From Ponticaulis sp. (GTDB taxonomy: Bacteria > Pseudomonadota > Alphaproteobacteria > Caulobacterales > Hyphomonadaceae): a stretch of 64,000 nt of DNA. A model generated the notes under the pieces. It did no database searches. It was not told the origin of the DNA and worked only from the letters and a program-made list of their open reading frames with translations. This document shows positions 46,838-56,023 of the stretch, piece by piece (the stretch's first letter is position 1; each line of letters opens with the position of its first letter). The DNA lies in assembly GCA_002723155.1 (NCBI GenBank), contig PBNO01000009.1:1-64000 (forward strand), written 5' to 3'. The position numbers and the translations under genes were made by a program.

Positions 46838-48064
46838 ATGCGAGCAGGCATCGACTTTGGAACATCCAACACAGCGATTGCTGCCGTGCACGGAAATGAT
46901 GTTCGTCTGACCGAGATCGAGCCGGGCGAGACCTCTATCCCGACAGCCATTTTTTACGAAGCTGATACGCGCAGCTTCACCATCGGCAATGCCGCGCTGG
47001 AGATCTACTCTGAGGGCGAAGAGGGCCGCCTGATGCGGTCTATCAAGTCGATCCTCGGCACTGAGCTGATCGAAGACACAACGCAGCTGGATGGTCGTCG
47101 TATTCCGTTCCAGAAGGTGATCTCCGACTTCCTTGCGCGCTCCATCCACCAGATTGAGAAGACGGCTCAGGACAGTATTGATCTTGTCGTGCAGGGACGT
47201 CCTGTTTCTTTCAACGATACAGATCCCGCGCGGGACAAACGCGCACAGGATGTGCTGGAAAACTGCCTGAAGGAAATCGGCGTGAAAGATGTCTCTTTCA
47301 TGCCGGAGCCTGTCGCCGCTGCGCATTCGGTAGATTTTCCGGTTGGGCGTGAGAACCTCGCTTTTGTCGTGGATATCGGTGGCGGTACCTCCGACTTCTC
47401 CGTTGTGCGCGTCAGTGATGACAATGAAGGCTTTGATGTGCTGGCGAGTTCCGGCGTCTATCTGGGCGGTAACGACTTTGACCGCATCCTCAGCTATTTC
47501 GAGCTGACACCGCTATTCGGGCGCTTGGAAACGCTCTCTGAAAATGGGCTGCCAGTCCCTGTCGCGCTTTACGTGACCCTGTCGGACTGGAAGAGCCATA
47601 ACATGCTCTATCTGCCGAATATGCGCCGCGAGATTGACTGGCTGATCAAGCATAGTCCGCAAAGCCCGGGGCTTCGCGCATTTGACCATCTTATCCGCAA
47701 TTTTGAAGGCGGGCTCTATGCCAGTAAAGTCGAGCAGATGAAGATTGACCTCAGCTCCGCAGACACGGCTGAGTTCAAGTACAAGGCTGCAACGGCAGAT
47801 CTCACGCATACGATCGCGCAGTCGGCATTCAATGAGCTGATCGCTGAAACGATAGAAGCCATGGATGTGGCGGCGCAGGAGTGCCTCAAAAGCGCTGGCG
47901 TCACGCATGATCAGGTGACCGATATCCTGATGGTAGGCGGCTCGACGCTTATTCCGGCTGTAGAGCGCCATTTCGTAGGCCAGTTCGCGCACGCGACCAT
48001 GCTCGACAATGACCGGTTCAGCGCCGTTGCCAAAGGCCTTGCCCGTCACGCCGCGACGCTCTGA
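46838..48064 (+). CDS. Hsp70 family protein (YegD-like)
   Basis: A 408-residue actin/Hsp70-fold ATPase without the substrate-binding domain of DnaK. Phosphate 1 motif is AGIDFGTSNTAIAAVHG (about 3-19); phosphate 2 is FVVDIGGGTSDFSVVRV (about 170-186); the adenosine motif is DILMVGGSTLIPAVERHF near the C-terminus. This layout matches YegD. Such proteins are putative chaperones of unknown clients. I start at ATG 46838 because AGGGAGG precedes it; a longer frame from 46787 would extend into the bc1 terminator region. Confidence 0.88.
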   Translation: MRAGIDFGTSNTAIAAVHGNDVRLTEIEPGETSIPTAIFYEADTRSFTIGNAALEIYSEGEEGRLMRSIKSILGTELIEDTTQLDGRRIPFQKVISDFLARSIHQIEKTAQDSIDLVVQGRPVSFNDTDPARDKRAQDVLENCLKEIGVKDVSFMPEPVAAAHSVDFPVGRENLAFVVDIGGGTSDFSVVRVSDDNEGFDVLASSGVYLGGNDFDRILSYFELTPLFGRLETLSENGLPVPVALYVTLSDWKSHNMLYLPNMRREIDWLIKHSPQSPGLRAFDHLIRNFEGGLYASKVEQMKIDLSSADTAEFKYKAATADLTHTIAQSAFNELIAETIEAMDVAAQECLKSAGVTHDQVTDILMVGGSTLIPAVERHFVGQFAHATMLDNDRFSAVAKGLARHAATL

Positions 48065-48171
48065 TCAGGGTATCAAAATTATCAATCTGTCTGTGAGGCG
48101 TCTGGACCTTCTACGTATTCCGGTGCAGGGAATAGGACGGTCTTGAAGCAATAAAAGTGTGGGATGACGAT

Positions 48172-49044
48172 ATGTCGAAATGGGTTCTGGGCGTTCTTGG
48201 TGGATCCGGCCTCTATGAAATTGACGGCCTTGAGAATGCGCGCGAAGAGCAGATTTCCAGCCCGTGGGGTGAACCGTCCGGCAGCGTAATGCGTGGCAAT
48301 ATGGGCGATGTCGAGCTCGTCTTCATGCCACGTCATGGCAAAGGCCACCGCCTGTCGCCAACCCATGTGAACTATCAGGCTAATATTGATGTTCTGAAGC
48401 GTGCAGGCGTAACAGACATTCTGTCAATTTCGGCGGTTGGCTCGCTTCAGCAGCAATATGCCCCGGGCCATTTTGTCTTGATCGATCAGTTCATCGACCG
48501 CACATTTGCGCGTGAAAAGAGCTTCTTTGGTGACGGCTGCGTGGCGCACGTGTCTATGGCGCACCCGATCTGCGAGCGCCTGTCGCAGCTTGCTTACGAG
48601 GCGGGGCAGGCTGTTGGCGCGACCTGCCATAAGGGCGGCACATATATCGTGATGGAAGGCCCGCAATTTTCGACTTACGCCGAAAGCCAGCTTTATCGCA
48701 GCTGGGGCTGTGATGTGATCGGTATGACCAACATGCCGGAAGCCAAGCTCGCACGTGAGGCTGAAATCCCGTACGCGACTGTTGCTATGGTGACCGACTA
48801 TGACTGCTGGCACGAAGAAGAGGACGACGTCTCGGTTGAGAACGTTCTCAAAATCATGGCGGCAAACTCGTCCAACGCGAAAGAGCTGATCAAAACGCTC
48901 TGTGCTGGCCTTCAGGGGACACCGCGCACGAACGGTACGCAGGGCATTGAGAGCTGCCTCGATTTTGCGATCATGACGCCTGCCGATGTCCGTAATCCTG
49001 AGCTTATGGCGAAGCTGGACGCCGTCGCCGGGCGGGTGCTCTGA
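48172..49044 (+). CDS. mtnP: S-methyl-5'-thioadenosine phosphorylase
   Basis: Splits methylthioadenosine to adenine and methylthioribose-1-phosphate in methionine salvage. The roughly 290-residue protein has VLGVLGGSGLYEIDGLE (phosphate-binding start), VFMPRHGKGHRLSPTHVNY, SAVGSLQQQYAPGHFVLIDQF and the substrate-binding MEGPQFSTYAES and GCDVIGMTNMPEAKLAREAE. Start ATG 48172 is preferred; a GTG 15 bases upstream is possible. The adenine it makes could be reused by apt, 1.3 kb downstream. The GST gene follows after 1 base. Confidence 0.94.
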   Translation: MSKWVLGVLGGSGLYEIDGLENAREEQISSPWGEPSGSVMRGNMGDVELVFMPRHGKGHRLSPTHVNYQANIDVLKRAGVTDILSISAVGSLQQQYAPGHFVLIDQFIDRTFAREKSFFGDGCVAHVSMAHPICERLSQLAYEAGQAVGATCHKGGTYIVMEGPQFSTYAESQLYRSWGCDVIGMTNMPEAKLAREAEIPYATVAMVTDYDCWHEEEDDVSVENVLKIMAANSSNAKELIKTLCAGLQGTPRTNGTQGIESCLDFAIMTPADVRNPELMAKLDAVAGRVL

Positions 49045-49045
49045 T

Positions 49046-49702
49046 ATGACCAAGCCTCATCTTATTCTCGGAAATGCCCGTTACTCCAGCTGGTCTATGC
49101 GCCCTTATCTCGTGCTGGAACGGGCTGGTATCGAGTACACGGCGGAGTTCCATCCGCTGCGGACGGACAAATTCCGCGAAGAGGTGAGGAAGGTCTCTCC
49201 ATTTGGGCTGGTGCCTGCGCTCATGCTGGGTGATGAGACGATCTCAGACAGTCTGGCGATCAGCGAATGGGCCGCAGAAAAGGTGCCATCGCTCTGGCCG
49301 AAGGATGAGGTCGCGCGCGGCATGGCGCGTATGCTGGCTGGTCAGATGCACGCCGGTTTTCAGCCGATCAGGCGCGAGCTGCCAATGGATCTCGGCCGTG
49401 ATCACAAGCCTCGCAAAGCGCTCTCTGATGAGGTGTTTGCAGAGATTGCCCGCATGAAGATTGGTTGGGGCATGGCGCTTCACCGGTCTGGCGGGCCGTT
49501 CCTGTTTGGCGACTGGTCCATTGCGGACGCGTTCTATACGCCGGTTGCCAGCCGGTTCCGCACGTTTGCGATCGAGCTCGAGCCGGAGTTTCAGGACTAT
49601 TGCGATCTGCTTCTTGCGCAGCCTGAATTCCTGAAATGGGAAGCCATGGCAGCGGATGAAGACTGGGTGATTGAAGACTATCTTCCGCCGGATGAGGCCT
49701 GA
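49046..49702 (+). CDS. Glutathione S-transferase
   Basis: A 218-residue GST. The N-terminal half starts LILGNARYSSWSMRPYLVLE, with Ser in the usual catalytic position (YSSWS), and includes FGLVPALMLGDETISDSLAI with the cis-Pro and glutathione-binding Asp/Ser pair. The C-terminal half is helical with GPFLFGDWSIADAFYTPVA, the typical N-capping and hydrophobic staple. It starts 1 base after the mtnP stop, so both are probably cotranslated, although no functional link is known. Substrate unknown. Confidence 0.9.
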   Translation: MTKPHLILGNARYSSWSMRPYLVLERAGIEYTAEFHPLRTDKFREEVRKVSPFGLVPALMLGDETISDSLAISEWAAEKVPSLWPKDEVARGMARMLAGQMHAGFQPIRRELPMDLGRDHKPRKALSDEVFAEIARMKIGWGMALHRSGGPFLFGDWSIADAFYTPVASRFRTFAIELEPEFQDYCDLLLAQPEFLKWEAMAADEDWVIEDYLPPDEA

Positions 49703-50200
49703 TCAAAGGCCTTCGAGACGGTAGAGTGTAAAGGTTTCGCACGCAGAGGTGCCGCGGCCTGTAGGACGCCCGGAAAACGTCATGCGTCCTGTTCTGTCGC
49801 GTTTGAATTCGCCTTCAACACCAGCGGAACCCCAGCTCGTTTCAGGTTCTTGTAGCCAGCCGGTTGGTTCCGCTTCGAGCCGGTCATGCCTGTAGATCCC
49901 GCTCAATGTGAACGCGCCAGACGGGTGACCGGGATTGCTGGCAAGATCATAAAACCACAGCCTTGCTTCAACGTTGGCTGATGGCGGCATGTTTGCGGCA
50001 TGAATATCTTCTATCGTATCAAAGGATATGGTCATGCCGTTCTCGCCACTTGCGCAGATATAGCTGCCTGAATAGATGCCAGGATATTCGGAAAAATAGT
50101 CCAGAGGCGCAGGCGTTTCATGGTCCTGTCCCTGTGCGGATAGAGCGGCTGCTGCGATCATGAATGCAATGACAGCGCCTGATTTCAGACATTTCGACAT
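49703..50200 (-). CDS. Hypothetical exported protein
   Basis: A 165-residue protein with a signal peptide (MSKCLKSGAVIAFMIAAAAL, cleavage probably after ALSAQG) and a beta-rich mature part without a recognised motif. It has two Cys pairs' worth of residues (ICASGE and SACETFTLY), which might form a disulfide in the periplasm. I start at ATG 50200 because GGAGGG lies just upstream; the longer frame is an artefact. It is convergent with the GST gene and divergent from apt. Function unknown. Confidence 0.75.
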   Translation of the reverse strand: MSKCLKSGAVIAFMIAAAALSAQGQDHETPAPLDYFSEYPGIYSGSYICASGENGMTISFDTIEDIHAANMPPSANVEARLWFYDLASNPGHPSGAFTLSGIYRHDRLEAEPTGWLQEPETSWGSAGVEGEFKRDRTGRMTFSGRPTGRGTSACETFTLYRLEGL

Positions 50201-50335
50201 TACGCCCTCCATTGCCGGAAGGTCTGCCACAAATGGAAATTTGTGACTTCCCCTGAATGGGGGACTCTGTCCACTTTCAATGCTAGGCAGGGCCGATATA
50301 CTGACCCGAAATTCTAAACTGGTGAAACCACGCTT

Positions 50336-50863
50336 ATGAACCTGAAAGACACTATCCGCACCATTCCGGACTATCCGAAACCGGGCATCATGTTTCGTGA
50401 CGTGACGACCCTGCTTGGCCAGCCGCGCGCATTCCGCCGTGCTGTGGACGAGATGGTTCAGCCTTATGCCGGGACGCGCATCGACAAGGTTGCGGGTATT
50501 GAGGCGCGCGGCTTCATTCTGGGCGGCGCAGCGGCTCACCAGTTGTCAGCCGGTTTCGTTCCGCTTCGTAAGAAGGGCAAGCTGCCATGGAAAACCATGA
50601 CAGAGAGCTATGAGCTGGAATACGGCGTGGACGAAATGGAAATCCATGAGGATGCCATTCAGCCGGGCGAACGCGTCCTGCTTGTTGATGACCTGATTGC
50701 GACGGGCGGTACTGCAGAAGCGGCGATCAAGCTGCTTCGTCGTGCCGGAGCCGAAATTGTAGCGGCTGCTTTTGTAATTGATTTGCCTGAACTGGGTGGT
50801 GCGGACAGGATTCGTGCCATGAATTGTGAAGTTCAGGCGTTAATGGCTTTTGAAGGGCATTGA
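50336..50863 (+). CDS. apt: Adenine phosphoribosyltransferase
   Basis: Salvages adenine to AMP using PRPP. The 175-residue protein has [20 protein letters not shown] at the start, [32 protein letters not shown], and the PRPP-binding motif [20 protein letters not shown] (about 118-137). Length is normal. The start ATG has GTGAAA-type weak spacing. Pairs functionally with mtnP, which makes adenine. A ClpP-type gene follows after 46 bases. Confidence 0.95.
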   Translation: MNLKDTIRTIPDYPKPGIMFRDVTTLLGQPRAFRRAVDEMVQPYAGTRIDKVAGIEARGFILGGAAAHQLSAGFVPLRKKGKLPWKTMTESYELEYGVDEMEIHEDAIQPGERVLLVDDLIATGGTAEAAIKLLRRAGAEIVAAAFVIDLPELGGADRIRAMNCEVQALMAFEGH

Positions 50864-50909
50864 CGTAGAGGGTTCAACGTCACACCTATAAAAAAAATCT
50901 GGAGTTTGC

Positions 50910-51500
50910 ATGTATCGCCTCGACGAAGAAGAAGAATCCACACCGATTGCCGAACCGAACAGCTTTCTTGAGCAGGCGCTTTTTAAAGCTCGTACGATCC
51001 TGCTGACAGGTGGTGTTGACGACAAGCTGGCGCGCCGTGTGTGCGAACGCCTTCTTGCCCTGTCTGCTGAAAGCCAGGACCCGATCCTGCTGGTTGTGTC
51101 ATCTCCGGGTGGCCACGTAGAATCCGGTGACATGATCCACGACATGGTGAAGTTCGTTCCTGCGCCGGTGAAAATCCTTGGTACGGGTTGGGTTGCGTCT
51201 GCTGGCGCGCTGATCTACGCATCTGCGAAACCTGAGAACCGCTTCTGCCTGCCGAACACACGCTTCCTGCTTCATGAACCACGTGGCGGTGTTGGTGGTC
51301 AGGCGTCTGACGTTGAAATTCAGGCGCGTGAAATCATCAAAATGCGTGAGCGTCTGAACAAGATCTTCGCGAATGCGACTGGTAAGTCTCTTGAGCAGAT
51401 CAAGAAAGACACCGAGCGTGACCATTGGATGACGGCTGAAGAAGCTGTTGAGTATGGTCTCGTAAGCAAGATCGTCACGAGTCAGAGCGAAATTCTCTAA
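50910..51500 (+). CDS. ClpP-like serine protease subunit
   Basis: A 196-residue ClpP-fold protease. The catalytic residues appear in order: Ser in GTGWVASAGALIYASAK (about 90-106, ClpP usually has G-x-A-A-S-M-G), His in RFLLHEPRGGVGGQASDVEI and Asp in TERDHWMTAEEAVEYGLV. The substrate-strand motif LLVVSSPGGHVESGDMIHDM is typical. Several consensus residues differ from housekeeping ClpP, so this is probably a second paralogue (ClpP-like) of unknown partner ATPase. A strong terminator follows. Confidence 0.87.
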   Translation: MYRLDEEEESTPIAEPNSFLEQALFKARTILLTGGVDDKLARRVCERLLALSAESQDPILLVVSSPGGHVESGDMIHDMVKFVPAPVKILGTGWVASAGALIYASAKPENRFCLPNTRFLLHEPRGGVGGQASDVEIQAREIIKMRERLNKIFANATGKSLEQIKKDTERDHWMTAEEAVEYGLVSKIVTSQSEIL

Positions 51501-51523
51501 GCTGTAAGTGACAAGCTGAATTG

Positions 51524-51552
51524 AAAAAGCGGGCCGACTGGCCCGCTTTTTT
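51524..51552. terminator. Terminator after clpP-like gene, bidirectional
   Basis: AAAAAGCGGGC (51524-51534) pairs with GCCCGCTTTTT (51541-51551), with A and T runs on both sides. It can serve the clpP-like gene and the convergent hydrolase gene that ends at 51558. Confidence 0.9.
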
Positions 51553-51557
51553 ATTGC

Positions 51558-53225
51558 CTAAATGTGTGTGGCCTGTCCCGCCACGATGTACCAGGTGATG
51601 ATCAGAGCTGATAGCAGCGCGCCCGGCAGCACCGCTCTGGCTGACCGCCACGACGCGACAGTAATAAGCGCGGTGAACGTCAAAACCGGAACGAACTGCA
51701 TGCCGACAATGCTGAACAGAGGATCAGCAAACGCAGGCAGCTTTCCATTCGCGAACAGATAGCCGTAAACGCCTGCCATCAGCACTGTTATGCCTGCAGC
51801 AGACAGGAGCCACGCAACAGAGAATTGGGTGAGGAAGCTCTTATACCCTTTGAACAGGTTCGTTGCGGCCGCATTCGACAGATAGAAGAACATGAAGAAG
51901 GGCAGGAGATAGGCTGCAAAAATCGACCAGTGATGACTGCCCATCGGCTTGAGCGCGACAACGAAGAAGCGGAAGTCGACCAGCAAATGATTGTTGATCG
52001 CCGCTGAAATGCCGAACAGAACGCCAAATGTGATCAGGGCAGAGATCAGCCCGCCCGGAGACAGCCTGAAGCCGAACTGGCGGGAAATCAGAAGGCCGAG
52101 ACCTGCGATAAGGCCATTGCCCAGCGCCCATGCCATGATCTGCGTGGTGATGTTCTGACGGAAAATACCAAGGTTCGGGATATGCTCGCCCAGTGAGGTC
52201 AGCGGGAAGAAGAGCACTGCAGGCAATGCAGCGCCGACCAGAATGGCAATCAGCACAACAAGGCCGTTGCCGCTCTGGTCGACCGTGCCTGATGGCGCAA
52301 AGGCGATAACCCGATTGAGAGCTGAGAAGAGCGAGATTGCGAACATGGCTGCACCGATCAGGGCAATCAGCGTGCCAGCCTCTTTCAGATGCCAGACCTG
52401 ATTATCTATTGCGAGCATGTTTGGTGCGCCCAGCGTCATATCCATCCATGTGACAGCGTCTGCAGTGGCTTCAAACGAGAGATGGTCGCCCGGATGGGTG
52501 GTGTTTGGCTGGGTCAGCCAGCGCGCTGTGCCGGCTTCGATATCGCCATAGAGCTGGCGCGGAACGACTGTGTCGTCTGTACCGAACACGCTCTGGAGCT
52601 TGGCGCTGTCTGCTACATCGGCAGCCTGCTCGACCTCCCACATCAGGGTGGAGAACTCGTCAAAACGGCTGAAAATGACGGCCAGATTCCGCGGCCAGTC
52701 TGGTGTGCCCGGCGCGGCAAACGGGGCGCCTGTTGAGGAGCCGACAAGCGCGACGCTGTTATAGGCGTCCGGCATGGCCATCGCCGCTGCAAGGCTCGTC
52801 CAGCCGCCCATTGAGTGCCCCTCAAGGCCGATACGGCTCGTGTCTACGTTCGGGAGGCTGCGCAGATAGGCGAGGCCTGCAGGGCCGCCAAAACCGGCGG
52901 CAAATGCTGTGTTCGTGGAATAACCGTGTCCGCTCTGGTCAAGCGCGAGCACTACGAACCCGCGCCGCGCAAACTCGATAGCGAACGAGCTCTGCGTTTC
53001 ACGGGAGTTGATATAGCCATGCACTGCCAGAATGCCGGGCGCAGGGTTGGCTGCAGTCGCGTTTTCCGGCGTGTAGAGATAGGCGGAAAGCTCGCTGCCA
53101 TCCTGAAGCGGGATGCGGACATCCTCGACAGTGACGCCATCAGACGTCTGAACATGCGAAGCGAAGAAACTGCCGCCCAGCATCAGTAACAGCCCGACGA
53201 CGAGGCCGAGTAGTGCGCTTTTCAT
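51558..53225 (-). CDS. Alpha/beta hydrolase fused to a multi-helix membrane domain
   Basis: A 555-residue protein. After an N-terminal membrane helix (about 3-22) comes an exported alpha/beta-hydrolase domain (about 30-260): GILAVHGYINSRETQ (oxyanion), LALDQSGHGYS, nucleophile Ser138 in IGLEGHSMGGWTSLA. The second half has about eight hydrophobic segments from about 283 to the C-terminus. Such a hydrolase-plus-membrane architecture is uncommon and suggests a membrane-embedded lipase/esterase acting in the periplasm; the substrate is unknown. It is monocistronic. Confidence 0.82.
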   Translation of the reverse strand: MKSALLGLVVGLLLMLGGSFFASHVQTSDGVTVEDVRIPLQDGSELSAYLYTPENATAANPAPGILAVHGYINSRETQSSFAIEFARRGFVVLALDQSGHGYSTNTAFAAGFGGPAGLAYLRSLPNVDTSRIGLEGHSMGGWTSLAAAMAMPDAYNSVALVGSSTGAPFAAPGTPDWPRNLAVIFSRFDEFSTLMWEVEQAADVADSAKLQSVFGTDDTVVPRQLYGDIEAGTARWLTQPNTTHPGDHLSFEATADAVTWMDMTLGAPNMLAIDNQVWHLKEAGTLIALIGAAMFAISLFSALNRVIAFAPSGTVDQSGNGLVVLIAILVGAALPAVLFFPLTSLGEHIPNLGIFRQNITTQIMAWALGNGLIAGLGLLISRQFGFRLSPGGLISALITFGVLFGISAAINNHLLVDFRFFVVALKPMGSHHWSIFAAYLLPFFMFFYLSNAAATNLFKGYKSFLTQFSVAWLLSAAGITVLMAGVYGYLFANGKLPAFADPLFSIVGMQFVPVLTFTALITVASWRSARAVLPGALLSALIITWYIVAGQATHI

Positions 53226-53309
53226 TGGATGTCCTCCCGATACGATCTGTGCCGTTTCAGGGGATTAGGACGCAGATTGCCTGATTTGTCGATATATGGA
53301 TGACGAACT

Positions 53310-54422
53310 TTACTGGCGCGCAACCGCCTCTGCGCCAACCGCCAGAGATGAGGTGAGGCCCGGGCTCTCAATACCGAACAGTGCAACAAGGCCTTCAATG
53401 CCGTGCACGGATGGTCCTTCGATGCGGAAGTCCGGTTGTTTTTCGTTCGGGCCGTGAAGCTTTGGCCTGATACCTGTGTAATCCGGCATGAGCGTCCCGT
53501 CTTTCAGGCCCGGCCAGAAGCGGCGTATCGTCTGATAGAAAAGCGGTTCACGGTCGAGTTCGACGTCATAATTCTCATGTTCGACGAAGTGCAGGTCGGG
53601 CCCGAATCGCGCCTGACCGCCAAGGTCGCGGCGATAGTGCGTGCCGAGCGCGCCTTTGATTGGCATCGGGTAGATCAGCTTGCGGAACGGGGCTTTACCC
53701 TGAAGCGAGAAGTAATTGCCCTTGCCGAAATGAATTGTCGGGATCAGTTCCTTCGGGAAGCCTTCCACGCGGTTTGCAACGTCTGCGCAGCTAAGGCCGG
53801 CGGCAAGGAAGAGGCGCTCCGTGGTAAGCTCCATCGGGTCGGCGCCGCCCGTGCGGACGAGGAAGCCGCCACCGGGCAGGGGCTCTGCATGTTCGAACGG
53901 CGTGGAGAGGACCACACTGCCGCCAACGTCTTCGATACGGCCTTCCAGAGCGGTCATATAGCCATGGCTGTCAAACGTGCCGCTATTCGGAGAGAGCAGG
54001 GCGCCAACGGTGCGAAGCTCAGGCTCCAGCGCTTTGGCTTGCGCTGCGCTCAGAACTTCCATTCCGGGCACGCCATTTATGTTGGCCTGTTCCAGAATAG
54101 CGTCCATCCGCTCCAGCTCATCTTCCTCGCAGGCGACAACGAGTTTACCGCAACGGTCATAATCGACTTTGTGGGCATCACAGAATGCATAGATTGCGTC
54201 TGCGCCTTCCACACAAAGGCGGGCTTTAAGAGAGCCTGTAGGATAATAGAGGCCTGCGTGAACAACTTCGGAATTGCGTGACGAGACACCGCTGCCGATC
54301 AGATTGGCACGTTCGATAACGATTGGCGCAATGCCGCGCTGTGCGAGCGCATAGCCAATCGCCAGCCCGACGGCGCCAGCTCCAACAACAATAGCTTCGG
54401 TATCAAATTCCGACACACGCAC
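53310..54422 (-). CDS. FAD-dependent oxidoreductase (L-2-hydroxyglutarate oxidase-like)
   Basis: A 370-residue DAO-family flavoprotein. The FAD-binding motif is VVGAGAVGLAIGYALAQRG (about 12-30). Family features include RNSEVVHAGLYYPTGSLKARLCVEG and the C-terminal GLVALFGIESPGLTSSLAVG. This pattern fits LhgO/L-2-hydroxyglutarate dehydrogenase relatives, which oxidise L-2-hydroxyglutarate to 2-oxoglutarate at the membrane. Substrate is not proven. It is monocistronic and divergent from the P450 across 201 bases without an assignable element. Confidence 0.87.
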   Translation of the reverse strand: MRVSEFDTEAIVVGAGAVGLAIGYALAQRGIAPIVIERANLIGSGVSSRNSEVVHAGLYYPTGSLKARLCVEGADAIYAFCDAHKVDYDRCGKLVVACEEDELERMDAILEQANINGVPGMEVLSAAQAKALEPELRTVGALLSPNSGTFDSHGYMTALEGRIEDVGGSVVLSTPFEHAEPLPGGGFLVRTGGADPMELTTERLFLAAGLSCADVANRVEGFPKELIPTIHFGKGNYFSLQGKAPFRKLIYPMPIKGALGTHYRRDLGGQARFGPDLHFVEHENYDVELDREPLFYQTIRRFWPGLKDGTLMPDYTGIRPKLHGPNEKQPDFRIEGPSVHGIEGLVALFGIESPGLTSSLAVGAEAVARQ

Positions 54423-54623
54423 CTCCGGTTCAGTTGTCCTGTACTGGAAGCAGGGCTGCCAGCAATCGCTTCCTTTCAGATATGACTGTAACTACCGTAA
54501 CGACAAGTCCCTAGCGGGCTTTCCTTTTCAGATGCGCTTGACTGACCTTACGTACACCATGCTTGATCATGTTTATATCGACGGAAATCGCGCCCGACAG
54601 ATGGCGCGAACGGGAGGAAAGAC

Positions 54624-55991
54624 ATGCAGCTCGTCAGCGAGAAAATTCTGACAGACAGCTTCAAACCGGACCCGAAGTTTGAGGCGGTTTATCCAAGGCT
54701 TGATGGATACAAGCTCTGGGATCCGTCATCCTGGACGAATGGTCACCCTCATCAGTTTTACGCACGCATGCGCGAGGAAGCGCCTGTCATGTGGTCTGAA
54801 ATGGGCAAGCGGGGTTCAGGCTTCTGGTCTGTGACGCGCTATGAAGATCTCAAATCTGTTGAGCTGAACCCTGCCGTATTTTCTTCCGAACGTGGCAGCA
54901 TCAATATGGCCATCCAGCCGCGCGAGAACTGGAAACCCGCCATTCTGATGGAAGCGGCGATGAACTCGCTGATCAATCTGGATGCGCCGCGCCATATGGA
55001 AATGCGTATGCAGCAGCTGGATTTCTTCATCCCGCGCTATGTTGCCGAGCTGAAAGAGAAGGTTGAGAAAAAGGTCTCCGAACTTCTGGACAATGTCGAA
55101 GCGAACGGGCCGGAAGTCGACTTTGTGAAGCTGTTCTCTCAGGAGCTGCCGCTCTTCACTCTGTGCGAGATGCTAGGTGTAGACGAGGCAGACCGCCCGA
55201 AAATCATCAAATGGATGCACTATCTGGAGCTTGCGGCTCAATACACGGCGAACCCGTGGAAAGTCATTATGAGCGAGCCACTCTTCCCGATGAAGTTCTT
55301 CAAGAATGTCGACGAGATGTTCGCTTACGGGAAGCAGGTCATGGCGGACCGCCGCGCGAACCCGCGCAATGATCTGCTCTCTGCGATTGCCAATGCCAAG
55401 CTGGACGGTGAGGAGCTGCCTCAGGAGTTTCTGGATGGCTCCTGGCTGCTGATCATCTTCGCCGGCAATGACACGACCCGAAATTCTGTTTCTGGCACGC
55501 TGCGGCTTCTGACGCAGTTTCCGGACCAGCGCGAAATGGTACTGTCAGATCGCTCAATGATACCAGCCATGTCGCAGGAAGCCCTGCGTCTTGTTTCTCC
55601 GGTGGTGCATATGCGCCGTACGGCAATGGAAGACACCGAGCTGAACGGCCAGAAAATCGCCAAGGACGAGAAGGTTGTCCTTTGGTATGGCGCGGCCAAT
55701 CGCGATCCGGACATGTTCCCCGATCCGGACCGGATGGATATGACGCGTGAGAACGTCGATAAGCATCTCGCCTTCGGCCATGGCGTCCATAAATGTATGG
55801 GCTTTCGCGTGGCGCAGATGCAGCTGCGCATCGCCTATGAGCAGATATTCGACCGTTTCCCGAACATTCACTGGACGGGCAAACAGAAGATCGCGCCGAA
55901 TGCGCTGGTCCACGCTATTTCCAGCCTTAAGGTCAATCTATACGGCCCGAATGGTGTGAAGCCGACACGCGTGTCTATGGCGTCGGCATAG
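54624..55991 (+). CDS. Cytochrome P450
   Basis: A 455-residue soluble bacterial P450. The I-helix oxygen-activating motif is IIFAGNDTTRNSVSG (about 277-291), the ExxR pair is Glu319 and Arg322 in QEALRLVSP, and the haem-binding loop is FGHGVHKCMG with axial Cys391. The length is that of class I enzymes needing a separate ferredoxin; none is adjacent. The text resembles P450s acting on sterols, terpenes or fatty acids, but the substrate cannot be assigned. The ATG is preceded by GGGAGGAAAG. Confidence 0.93.
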   Translation: MQLVSEKILTDSFKPDPKFEAVYPRLDGYKLWDPSSWTNGHPHQFYARMREEAPVMWSEMGKRGSGFWSVTRYEDLKSVELNPAVFSSERGSINMAIQPRENWKPAILMEAAMNSLINLDAPRHMEMRMQQLDFFIPRYVAELKEKVEKKVSELLDNVEANGPEVDFVKLFSQELPLFTLCEMLGVDEADRPKIIKWMHYLELAAQYTANPWKVIMSEPLFPMKFFKNVDEMFAYGKQVMADRRANPRNDLLSAIANAKLDGEELPQEFLDGSWLLIIFAGNDTTRNSVSGTLRLLTQFPDQREMVLSDRSMIPAMSQEALRLVSPVVHMRRTAMEDTELNGQKIAKDEKVVLWYGAANRDPDMFPDPDRMDMTRENVDKHLAFGHGVHKCMGFRVAQMQLRIAYEQIFDRFPNIHWTGKQKIAPNALVHAISSLKVNLYGPNGVKPTRVSMASA

Positions 55992-56023
55992 CCGGTCTGT
56001 TACCGGCTACGCCGTGTCGCCGG

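Noticed and set aside
53403..54281. 292-codon open frame opposite the FAD oxidoreductase
   Set aside because: Shadow of the flavoprotein gene, which has a clear FAD-binding motif and family blocks.
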